A DNA stretch of 64,000 nucleotides. Origin: Fibrobacterota bacterium (GTDB lineage: Bacteria; Fibrobacterota; Chitinivibrionia; Chitinivibrionales; Chitinispirillaceae). The stretch lies in the NCBI GenBank assembly GCA_023436205.1, contig JAEZKC010000059.1, positions 62,001 through 126,000 on the forward strand, written 5' to 3'. This document shows, piece by piece, positions 1 to 6,718 of the stretch (its first letter is position 1; every line of letters starts with the position of its first letter). Below the pieces are notes generated by a model. It made no database searches. It saw only the letters and a list, made by a program, of their open reading frames with translations, and had not been told where the DNA came from. The translations under genes and the position numbers were made by a program.

Positions 1-150
1 AAAGGTGTTCGCTTTCAGTCGAAATCTGAAGTGAAGTTTTTTGATTTGCGGGGAAGACAGTACCCTTCAGTAGAAAAGAGAATGCGGGTGTCCGGTGTTT
101 TATTAAAAGTGAAAGACGGGCAAATCCTTCGTGTGCCAGTTCTAGAATAG
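1..150 (+). CDS. C-terminal end of a secreted protein with a T9SS-like sorting tail (partial)
   Basis: The window opens inside an open frame (frame 1) that runs 49 codons to a TAG at 148-150. The peptide contains FFDLRGRQYPSVEK followed by SGVLLKVKDGQ. This fits the general shape of C-terminal sorting domains of secreted proteins in FCB-group bacteria: a '(Y/F)DLxGR' strand, a short linker, then 'GxYxVxxxxG' and a final strand. It is therefore probably the tail of an exported enzyme or adhesin whose catalytic part lies outside the window. The PorV/PorQ-like barrel at 43976-44977 would suit such an export route. The family match is from memory of the motif, so the exact domain is uncertain; that this is a coding 3' end is fairly sure. 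Confidence 0.6.
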   Translation, partial: KGVRFQSKSEVKFFDLRGRQYPSVEKRMRVSGVLLKVKDGQILRVPVLE

Positions 151-152
151 GA

Positions 153-938
153 TTATCTGCGCTGCTGATTAACAAAGTGAATGAAACGTGCAGCCAGCCA
201 TCGTGGGGCGGCTTTTGCCGCTAATGCACCAAGCTGGTTCATGATTCCGGGTATGATAACTCTCTGGCCTGAAATGTACCCTTTGTAGCCTGCCTCAGCT
301 ACAGCGCTTGTGCTCATCATCCTCATGATTCCGCTTTTTAGAAGCCTTGTGTTGTCTATATCGCCGGCGGAATAGAATTCTGATCTGGTCGGTCCTGGGC
401 ATAGAACAGATACTTTAACCCCCTCCTCTTTCAGCTCTTCATGCAGCGCTTCGGAAAAGGAGAGTACAAAAGCTTTGCTTGCGTAGTAAACTGCCATGAG
501 TGGACCCGGTTGAAAAGCTGCGGTTGAGGCCACATTGAGAATTCCGCCTCGTGACTTCAGGATATCACCAATGAAAAGCCGGGTAAGCGTTACCAGCGAA
601 TTTATGTTAAGGTGCATCATTCTGCTCTCTGCCGGGGCACTTATTTTTGTGAATTCACCGTAAATTCCCACCCCGGCATTGTTAACCAGCGTATGGATGG
701 TAATACTATTACCTTTAACAGCATTAAACAGTTGTTCGGGACCGCTGTCATCTGAAAGGTCGCAGGGAACAGTCAAAATTTCTACTTGATAGTCCGTTTT
801 GATTGTAGTTGCAGCATTGTCAAGGTGTTCCTGTTTTCGTGAAGAAAGGACAAGAGAGTATCCTCTGGAAGCGAATGCTCTGGCCAATTCCAGACCGATT
901 CCCTTTGAGCCCCCTGTAATTAATATAAATTGAGGCAT
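153..938 (-). CDS. Short-chain dehydrogenase/reductase, classical SDR
   Basis: This is a 261-aa NAD(P)H-dependent oxidoreductase of the classical SDR family (COG0300/DltE type). The glycine-rich cofactor motif TGGSKGIG lies at residues 8-15, the structural NNAG at 86-89, the catalytic Ser at 138 and the YxxxK pair at Y151/K155, followed by PGP at 181-183. All catalytic positions are intact. The substrate cannot be read from sequence; related proteins act on fatty acyl or ketone substrates. The start at 938 has an AAAGGA ribosome site about seven bases upstream on the minus strand. It ends only three bases from the end of the preceding plus-strand gene, so the two converge, and it is divergent from the HExxH gene at 1029. 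Confidence 0.9.
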   Translation of the reverse strand: MPQFILITGGSKGIGLELARAFASRGYSLVLSSRKQEHLDNAATTIKTDYQVEILTVPCDLSDDSGPEQLFNAVKGNSITIHTLVNNAGVGIYGEFTKISAPAESRMMHLNINSLVTLTRLFIGDILKSRGGILNVASTAAFQPGPLMAVYYASKAFVLSFSEALHEELKEEGVKVSVLCPGPTRSEFYSAGDIDNTRLLKSGIMRMMSTSAVAEAGYKGYISGQRVIIPGIMNQLGALAAKAAPRWLAARFIHFVNQQRR

Positions 939-1028
939 TGAAAGTCCTTTTGAAAGTGAACCCTTGCATGATAGTTGTAGTAAATCGTACTATTATAGTA
1001 TCCAAATCTTATACCGGTTTCAGGGCAA

Positions 1029-1643
1029 ATGGAAATGATCCACTCATTTAACTATCACCGAAAAACTTCGCCGGGTGTAAAAAGGGGAAAGGTTCAGAAA
1101 ACCAATCGCATGGCAGAAACGTCCAGTTACTGGAACACTGCTCAGTCTGCTCCTGTAGTAGATCGGGCACCGCCCGGGAAAGGTTTTCGCCATTTTCTCA
1201 CCCCAAGAGACATTTGTTCTTTTGTGGGAATTCTTCCCGCGTGGGAGCATATTTCACAAGATTTACAGGCGGTTTTACTTGCTCCTGGCGAAACTGGTGT
1301 GGATGGATGGTACACTAGTTCGGTTGTTGCCATAGTTGCATGGGAGGAGGACTGCTGGCGCACGGTGCCTTCCGACTATTATCACCTTCACAAAGACCTT
1401 CTTGACAGATTGGGAGTATCCTGCAGTAAACAGGGTAATGAATATCTCTGTCAGTTTTTTCCGGCTTCAATACGTGCTTTTCAGCTCCTTCATGTTTTCC
1501 TTCATGAGTTGGGTCATCATTATGATAGAATGACGACCCGCAGCAAGATTGAGTCCTCCAGAGGCGAGATGTTTGCAGAGAATTACGCTACCAGGTACAG
1601 TGATCTGATTTGGAATCGCTACCTAGATGTCTTCAAGCTGTGA
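1029..1643 (+). CDS. Uncharacterised protein with an HExxH zinc-protease motif
   Basis: A 204-aa protein that I cannot assign to a named family. Residues 159-164 read HELGHH within a hydrophobic helix (FQLLHVFLHELGHHYDRM), a textbook HExxH zinc site. A possible third ligand is E180 or E184 in RGEMFAENYA, 16-20 residues downstream, as in gluzincin-like folds. No signal peptide or membrane segment is visible, so it probably acts in the cytoplasm. The N-terminal 45 residues are basic and low in pattern. The start is uncertain: ATG 1029 and ATG 1035 are both possible and neither has a good ribosome site. It could be a peptidase, or a fold that uses zinc for another reaction. Confidence 0.65.
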   Translation: MEMIHSFNYHRKTSPGVKRGKVQKTNRMAETSSYWNTAQSAPVVDRAPPGKGFRHFLTPRDICSFVGILPAWEHISQDLQAVLLAPGETGVDGWYTSSVVAIVAWEEDCWRTVPSDYYHLHKDLLDRLGVSCSKQGNEYLCQFFPASIRAFQLLHVFLHELGHHYDRMTTRSKIESSRGEMFAENYATRYSDLIWNRYLDVFKL

Positions 1644-1695
1644 CAACATTTCTGCTCCTGAAAATATTCTGACAGCTCGGAGCGTATATGGGTTT

Positions 1696-1728
1696 CCTCA
1701 GGAGCTCTAATGGAGCGGGGTCCTGAGG
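1696..1728. other. Nested inverted repeat upstream of the lipocalin gene
   Basis: CCTCAGGA at 1696-1703 is the exact reverse complement of TCCTGAGG at 1721-1728. Inside it GCTC (1704-1707) can pair with GAGC (1713-1716), leaving a short loop and a G-rich bulge. It sits 53 bases after the stop of the HExxH gene and 37 bases before the lipocalin start. It may be an RNA hairpin acting as a weak terminator (no U-tract follows) or an operator for the lipocalin gene. The function is unproven. Confidence 0.35.
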
Positions 1729-1765
1729 TAAATAATGCTCCAGTCTTGCGAAACGGGAGGATTCG

Positions 1766-2323
1766 ATGCAGAAAATCATCAGGGGGAGAGGTTCCCTCCT
1801 GACCGTATTGTTACTTATGGCACTTAATGCCGGTGTGGTTTCCGCCAATGTGGATGTGGTCAAGGACGTGAACCTTGAATCATATGCCGGCACCTGGTAC
1901 GAGATTGCCCGCATTCCCAATAAGCTTCAGAAGGGAATGGTCGATGTTACGTCAACCTTTAAACCTCTTGGAAAAGGGGATTATTCACTTATCACCAAGG
2001 GATTCAAAGGTTCACGTAGAGGGAAGCGTACCACCATTGAAGGTAAAGTGGTTGTAAACAGGAAGAAAACTGGTGATCTGAAGGTGAAAGTCATGCGGTT
2101 TTTTACCGTGGGATACAAGATTATTGATCTGGACAAAAAGGATTATCAGTTCGCTCTGGTTACCAGCGACTCCAAGGATTTCTTGTGGATTTTAAGCAAG
2201 ACACCGGTCATGGATGAGCGCGCTTATAATAAGATGGTCATGTCCGCTCGAGAAAAGGGTTTTGATGTCGGGCGGCTTGAAAGGGTACCCCAGTCGCTGA
2301 ATTCCGCGGTGGCGGAGAGATAG
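1766..2323 (+). CDS. blc: Bacterial lipocalin (Blc-like)
   Basis: A 185-aa lipocalin that probably binds lipids or other hydrophobic ligands in the periplasm or at the outer membrane. It starts with a basic segment and a hydrophobic signal peptide (about residues 1-27, cleavage near VSA). Then comes the signature AGTWYEIARIPN, the GxW element of the first strand, and later YQFALVTSDSKDFLWILSKTP, typical of bacterial Blc strands F-H. Unlike E. coli Blc the signal region has no clear lipobox cysteine, so it may be a soluble periplasmic protein. The start has a good ribosome site (GGGAGGA, five bases upstream). It stands alone and converges with the SRPBCC gene two bases downstream. Confidence 0.88.
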   Translation: MQKIIRGRGSLLTVLLLMALNAGVVSANVDVVKDVNLESYAGTWYEIARIPNKLQKGMVDVTSTFKPLGKGDYSLITKGFKGSRRGKRTTIEGKVVVNRKKTGDLKVKVMRFFTVGYKIIDLDKKDYQFALVTSDSKDFLWILSKTPVMDERAYNKMVMSAREKGFDVGRLERVPQSLNSAVAER

Positions 2324-2324
2324 T

Positions 2325-2858
2325 TCAGTAATTGAAAAGCCCTCCCTGCTGAGATGCTGCACCTGGAAAACCCCAGGGCAGCCCTCTTCTGCCCTCTCTT
2401 TTGTGAATTGGGAATTCGTTGGCTTCCACTGCCAGTTTAAACCGTCTCAGATCCTCTTCTGTCCTGTTCTGGAAATCCTCTCCCAGCATATCGGGTCTGC
2501 TATCCTTGAGCGGGGGAAAGTAAAAATTTAGATGCAGGTGCAGATCTGCAGTTCTATGCTGGCCTGTAGGTGAAAATCTCACTACTCCCTCATGCAGGAC
2601 ATCAGAATTGCCTTCAGAGTGCCACCTTATGAGATGATTTGGAATATCTTCGGTTATCTCCGTATCCCAGGTGATTCGTTCGTTATTTGCAACCAGAACC
2701 GTCCATCTTGATCTCTGATCATCCAGAGCGGTAACCTCTTCCAGAAAATCAAGAATATGGGGCAGAAGTTCCGGGTTTCGCCAATAGGAGTAGAGATCTG
2801 AAGGCAGTCTGTGGATGAGCAGGTGTTTGTCAAAAATGATTTCCTCCCGGTCGGCCAT
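2325..2858 (-). CDS. SRPBCC (START-like) domain protein, cyclase/dehydrase type
   Basis: A 177-aa protein resembling the SRPBCC/START-like 'cyclase/dehydrase' group (COG5637). Seen features: an N-terminal 'v..h.p...Y..W.dpe.lp.i...v' pattern (LLIHRLPSDLYSYWRNPELL), a central WTVLVANNERITWDTEITED segment, and IPNHLIRWHSEG, which is typical of the family. I set the start at 2858 (MADREEI) because AGGAG lies seven bases upstream; the frame is open further upstream but that part is unlike the family. The C-terminal 40 residues, rich in Arg and Gly, are not part of the fold. The ligand is unknown. It is divergent from the NucS-like gene. Confidence 0.72.
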   Translation of the reverse strand: MADREEIIFDKHLLIHRLPSDLYSYWRNPELLPHILDFLEEVTALDDQRSRWTVLVANNERITWDTEITEDIPNHLIRWHSEGNSDVLHEGVVRFSPTGQHRTADLHLHLNFYFPPLKDSRPDMLGEDFQNRTEEDLRRFKLAVEANEFPIHKREGRRGLPWGFPGAASQQGGLFNY

Positions 2859-3037
2859 ACATGCACTCCTTTGCAAAAGTAAGCGGATGAGCATCCGTCC
2901 ACATTTGAAAAAGCAAACTGACTGCCATTTCAGAGCGCCTCGGCGGTGGCCTGAGTTTTGCGGTTCTGAATTGCGGAAGCGATTAAGGGCAGCCCGGCGG
3001 CCGGCGGGCATGGAGGAAATAATTGTTGGAGGGGGTT

Positions 3038-3877
3038 ATGGATAAACAACCAAAACCGTTCGTATGGCAGATGATCAAAGAGGCTGTGGAGGCGCACGGC
3101 AATAAAACTACCAATATCGATGTGAAGAACTGGGTTCTGGAGCGTTATCCCGGTACAAACGCCAACTCGGTTCTCAATCAGATTATCGTTTGCACAGTCA
3201 ATCACGAATCCAGAATTCACTATCGGGAAAATCAGCGTGCCAGACGCTGCAACGAGGTCATCGACATTCTCTTCAGGCCATCCAATGGCAAGCTTGAGCT
3301 TTACGATCCCCGCATTCATGGTGTGTGGGAAATTGCCCAGGATGAGCACGGAGTGTTGTCGGTAAGAGAGGTGAGGGAGGGAAAAGAGCAGAAAAAGGAT
3401 GACGCGCTGGTTTCAAACGGCTACCTTGATTCCCGCCATCTTCGCTCCTATCTGGCCAAAAACCTCGACCTAATAGAAGAGGGACTTGAGCTCTATGTCG
3501 ATGTTTTCGGTAACGATGGTGTTGAATATCAGACCGAATTCGGGCCAATCGATCTTCTGGCTGTAGACAGGCAGGGCGCACTGGTCATCGTGGAAATCAA
3601 GCTTGACGGCTACCCTGATGCTTCGAGCGGGCAGTTACTCAAATACCGCAACTGGGTTAAGCGTCACCTGGCCTTCGGAAAACCGGTTCGAAGTTATCTG
3701 GTGGGTTCCGACATTCCGGAGCATGTTCGCTACTCCCTTGCGGATTGCGACGACATTTTTCTTAAAGAATATGACTTGAGCATCAAGCTAAAAGATGTCC
3801 CCAAGATTGGAGATATTGAGCAGACAGAGCTTGAGGAGACTATTTCCTCAAAGAAGGTTGCCTATCAGCATCAGTGA
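3038..3877 (+). CDS. NucS-like PD-(D/E)XK nuclease-domain protein (DUF91-type)
   Basis: A 279-aa protein. Residues about 5-75 form a helical winged-helix-like module (FVWQMIKEAVEAHG, then 'N..SVLNQI.vctVNh.SRIHY'). Residues about 130-230 hold a nuclease core: an acidic residue near E167, D172 in FGPIDLLAVD, E186 and K188 in VIVEIKLDG, and Q199 in SSGQLLKY. This D...ExK...QxxxY layout matches the C-terminal domain of endonuclease NucS (mismatch or branched-DNA cleavage in archaea and actinobacteria) and related DUF91 proteins. The true target is unknown. The start at ATG 3038 follows GGAGGGGG; an in-frame TTG 15 bases upstream lies within that site. mutL is nearby at 6.7 kb but not in the same operon. 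Confidence 0.72.
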   Translation: MDKQPKPFVWQMIKEAVEAHGNKTTNIDVKNWVLERYPGTNANSVLNQIIVCTVNHESRIHYRENQRARRCNEVIDILFRPSNGKLELYDPRIHGVWEIAQDEHGVLSVREVREGKEQKKDDALVSNGYLDSRHLRSYLAKNLDLIEEGLELYVDVFGNDGVEYQTEFGPIDLLAVDRQGALVIVEIKLDGYPDASSGQLLKYRNWVKRHLAFGKPVRSYLVGSDIPEHVRYSLADCDDIFLKEYDLSIKLKDVPKIGDIEQTELEETISSKKVAYQHQ

Positions 3878-3958
3878 TCACTAATGGTAATACTGGCACC
3901 TCGGGAGGCGTAATATTTATGAGTTCATGTGGGTTAATATGAGTTGAGGAGGTGTAGT

Positions 3959-4846
3959 ATGCCTGTGCGCATGCTGGTGACAGGGGCAACGGGGATGGTG
4001 GGAAGTGAGCTTGTCAGGCGATTTACCTCCGTAGGTCTGAAGGTGAGGGCGTCTGTTCATGGATCAGAGCCCAAACCGCAACTTTTCAATTCCGATCTGG
4101 TGGAAGCAGTTCCCTTTGATTTCACCGACAAATCCTCAGTTGAGAATGCACTGGAGGGTATTAGTGAGGTTTTCCTGATGACTCCTGAAGTTCCGGAACA
4201 GGCTGAATATGTCAGGATTTTTCTTGAGCAGGCTCAGAAGAGCAGGGTAAACCATGTTCTGCTTATGTCTTTTTTGGGAACAGACCGTGTCCCCATGATA
4301 AGAACCGCCCGCTGGCATCACGAGTCCGAGCTCTACCTTTCCGAGTCCGGTATTCCGTATACGGTCATCAGACCAAATCTTTTCATGCAGAATTTCATTA
4401 CTCGTTACCAGCCTAGCGGTGGACTGGTCTATCTCCCGGTGGGCAAGGGGAAAATCAGCTATGTGGATACCCGTGATGTGGCTTTCATGGCCGCAGAAAT
4501 CATGGTAACTTCTCAGCAGCATCTTTCCAAAATTTACCGGGCGACTGGGACTCAGAGTCTATCTCTTAAGCAGGCCTGTACAATAATCTCAGAAGTGATT
4601 GGCAGCCATGTTCAGTTTGCCGACATCAGTGAAGAAACGGCAAGGCACATTTTGGAGAGTTCCGGGATGGCCGCATGGCAGGTGGAGTCCACAATTGAAC
4701 TGTATGCTCTTCAGAGAAATGGATTACTGGAAGAAATTAATTCCGATTTTGAATCGGTCACGGGAGCCGCGCAGACCAGTTTTATTGATTTTGTGAGGGA
4801 TTACGCTGAAACTCTCCGTGTCTTGGTGGAGCATGAGGAGGAGTAG
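3959..4846 (+). CDS. NmrA-like NAD(P)-binding protein, copy 1
   Basis: A 295-aa atypical SDR of the NmrA/HSCARG group. The N-terminal Rossmann motif is VTGATGMVG (residues about 8-16). The mid-protein RTARWHHESELYLSESG and VIRPNLFMQN stretches are characteristic of this group, which includes QorB-type quinone reductases and redox-sensor proteins. The classical SDR Tyr/Lys pair is not evident, so it may sense NADP(H) rather than catalyse. The start is ATG 3959, preceded by GAGGAGG; an upstream in-frame TTG overlaps that site and is rejected. The next gene, 13 bases downstream, is a diverged paralogue, and a pirin follows, so the three are probably co-transcribed. Confidence 0.82.
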   Translation: MPVRMLVTGATGMVGSELVRRFTSVGLKVRASVHGSEPKPQLFNSDLVEAVPFDFTDKSSVENALEGISEVFLMTPEVPEQAEYVRIFLEQAQKSRVNHVLLMSFLGTDRVPMIRTARWHHESELYLSESGIPYTVIRPNLFMQNFITRYQPSGGLVYLPVGKGKISYVDTRDVAFMAAEIMVTSQQHLSKIYRATGTQSLSLKQACTIISEVIGSHVQFADISEETARHILESSGMAAWQVESTIELYALQRNGLLEEINSDFESVTGAAQTSFIDFVRDYAETLRVLVEHEEE

Positions 4847-4859
4847 AGGGGAGGGATCC

Positions 4860-5759
4860 ATGGCGGCGAAAATTCTAGTGACTGGAGCCACCGGGGCTCT
4901 GGGGCGGCTGGTAGTCAAGAATCTTGTTCACCGGGGTATGGCCGTAAGGGCAGGGGTGCACAGAGCAGAGAGGGCCGAGTATGTCAAAATGGCCGGAGTT
5001 GAACCTGTTCCATTGGAATTTGGGGATTATGCCAGTATCGACCGGGATCTCGAAGGGGTCGAAACCCTAGTTCTTATCATTCCCAATGTTCGTGAGCAGG
5101 TTGAATTCACCAGACGCATGGTCGATCGAAGCAGGTTATGGGGAATCAGCTCCATCCTTAAAGTCTCTGTTTACGGGGCCAACCTTGTTCCCGGGTCACA
5201 AATAACCAGATGGCATCGGCAGTCAGAGCTCTATTTACAAGATTCCACTGTTCCCTTTATCATCGTAAGACCCAATGCTCTCATGCAGACCTTTGTGAGA
5301 CAGGTACAGCCAGCCAACAGTTTTCTTTACATGCCCCTGGGACAATCCCGGGTCAGTTATCTTGATCTCAGGGATCTGGCCGCTTTTTGCGCCGAAGTAG
5401 TCTTGAATCAGCAGAGTTACCTGGGACAAGTTCTTGAACTGACCGGACCGGCAGCATTGACCATGGAAGAGGTTGCTCAGACCATAACCGAAACAGTAGG
5501 GCATCATATCGGTTATATCGACACACCTGAGGAAACCGTGGCTCATTTTCTCGAAAGCACGGGGAATCCCGATTGGCTTTCCAAGGCTCTGGCCGAATTC
5601 TACTCTCTTTGGCGTGATCGGGAATTTGATATAGCAGTGATCAGTGAATTTGAGCGCCTGTTGAAACGAAAGCCGCATACATTTGCGAAATTCTGTTTTG
5701 ATTACGGCGCTGTTTTGAAGGCTATTGTACAACAGGAGCACCATACAAATATTCGCTAA
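4860..5759 (+). CDS. NmrA-like NAD(P)-binding protein, copy 2
   Basis: A 299-aa paralogue of the preceding gene with the same architecture: ILVTGATGALGRLV near the N-terminus, ITRWHRQSELYLQDS in the middle, and IIVRPNALMQTFV. The shared layout extends to the C-terminus (HFLESTGNPDW here against HILESSGMAAW in copy 1), so the pair arose by tandem duplication. Divergence is high enough that the two probably differ in substrate or partner. The ribosome site GGAGGG lies six bases before ATG 4860; the longer open frame upstream overlaps copy 1 and is not the natural start. The pirin gene begins 22 bases downstream, which suggests a small redox-related operon. Confidence 0.82.
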   Translation: MAAKILVTGATGALGRLVVKNLVHRGMAVRAGVHRAERAEYVKMAGVEPVPLEFGDYASIDRDLEGVETLVLIIPNVREQVEFTRRMVDRSRLWGISSILKVSVYGANLVPGSQITRWHRQSELYLQDSTVPFIIVRPNALMQTFVRQVQPANSFLYMPLGQSRVSYLDLRDLAAFCAEVVLNQQSYLGQVLELTGPAALTMEEVAQTITETVGHHIGYIDTPEETVAHFLESTGNPDWLSKALAEFYSLWRDREFDIAVISEFERLLKRKPHTFAKFCFDYGAVLKAIVQQEHHTNIR

Positions 5760-5781
5760 TGCATTCAACTCAGGAGAACTT

Positions 5782-6513
5782 ATGGATAAGCAGATTGTAG
5801 CAGCTCAGGATACTCCGGAGGGTGCCGGTGCCAGGGTACGACGACTGTTTCCTACAAAAAAGTTTATGGATTACGATCCATTTGTGCTCCTTGATGAATT
5901 TTTCGTTGATCCAACTGCCGGTTTCCCCGAACATCCCCATAGAGGTTTTGAGGCTGTTACATACATGCTCGAGGGAACCTTCTGGCACAGAGACATTCTT
6001 GGTAACGACAGTGAAGTGGGAGCCGGAGGCGTTCAGCGGTTCAATGCCGGAAGAGGACTGATTCATTCGGAAATGCCGGGCGGGGGAACAACTGTCTGCC
6101 ACGGTCTTCAACTTTGGATAAATCTCCCTCGTCGTTTAAAGCAATCTGAGCCTTCATATCAGCAAGTGCTCCCTGAACAAATCCCCGAAGAATCTATCAC
6201 TGGCGGTAAAATCAGAACCATTATCGGTCCATCATCCCCGGTTGTCCTTCAGACACCAGTAACCTATATCGACGTAAAACTTGAAAAAAATTACTCTTAT
6301 CATCTTCCGGTCATAAGTGAATCAAACTTGTTTATATACGTATACACCGGAAAAGTGGAAGTGGGCGGGCAGAGTTGCGGTCAGGGGCAGGCCTGTTTTA
6401 TGGGATTTTCCGGTCCCGATACGGTGCATGCAATACAAGACTCCGGTTTTGTTTTTCTCGCCGGTCGGCCGCATGCTGAGCCTATTTACCATAATGGTCC
6501 TTACGTCGATTAA
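5782..6513 (+). CDS. Pirin family protein
   Basis: A 243-aa bicupin of the pirin family. The metal site is complete: H51 and H53 in FPEHPHRGFE, and H95 and E97 in GRGLIHSEMPG, with nearly the same spacing as in human pirin (H56, H58, H101, E103). Family members bind iron and act as redox-responsive regulators or quercetin 2,3-dioxygenases; which applies here cannot be told. The start at 5782 has AGGAG five bases upstream. Its place 22 bases behind two NmrA-like genes supports a role in redox or quinone/flavonoid chemistry. An 84-base gap separates it from tRNA-Leu. Confidence 0.9.
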   Translation: MDKQIVAAQDTPEGAGARVRRLFPTKKFMDYDPFVLLDEFFVDPTAGFPEHPHRGFEAVTYMLEGTFWHRDILGNDSEVGAGGVQRFNAGRGLIHSEMPGGGTTVCHGLQLWINLPRRLKQSEPSYQQVLPEQIPEESITGGKIRTIIGPSSPVVLQTPVTYIDVKLEKNYSYHLPVISESNLFIYVYTGKVEVGGQSCGQGQACFMGFSGPDTVHAIQDSGFVFLAGRPHAEPIYHNGPYVD

Positions 6514-6546
6514 CACCAGAAGGCTGCAGCTTCGAGAGCTAACAAT

Positions 6547-6576
6547 TTGCTTTCTATTTACTTATCCATTTAATAT
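6547..6576 (+). promoter_or_regulatory. Predicted sigma70-type promoter for tRNA-Leu (and mutL)
   Basis: TTGCTT at 6547-6552 and TAATAT at 6571-6576 are separated by 18 bases. Transcription would begin near 6583, some 15 bases before the mature tRNA 5' end. The region is AT-rich compared with its surroundings. This is inferred from consensus only. Confidence 0.5.
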
Positions 6577-6597
6577 ATTACCAATCACCATTTGACT

Positions 6598-6681
6598 GCG
6601 GAAGTGGTGGAATTGGTAGACGCGCTAGGTTCAGGTCCTAGTGGGTGCAAGCCTGTGGGGGTTCGAGTCCCCCCTTCCGCA
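6598..6681 (+). tRNA. tRNA-Leu (anticodon CAG)
   Basis: An 84-base class II tRNA. The acceptor stem GCGGAAG (6598-6604) pairs perfectly with CTTCCGC (6674-6680), with discriminator A at 6681. The anticodon stem is CTAGG/CCTAG with loop TTCAGGT, which places the anticodon CAG at 6632-6634 (reads CTG). A long variable arm follows, as expected for tRNA-Leu. The T-arm is GGGGG-TTCGAGT-CCCCC. No CCA is encoded (CTT follows). The mutL start codon lies only 37 bases downstream. Confidence 0.97.
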
Positions 6682-6718
6682 CTTCTGTAATCCCTCCGGC
6701 AGTTCAAGTAAAAAACGA

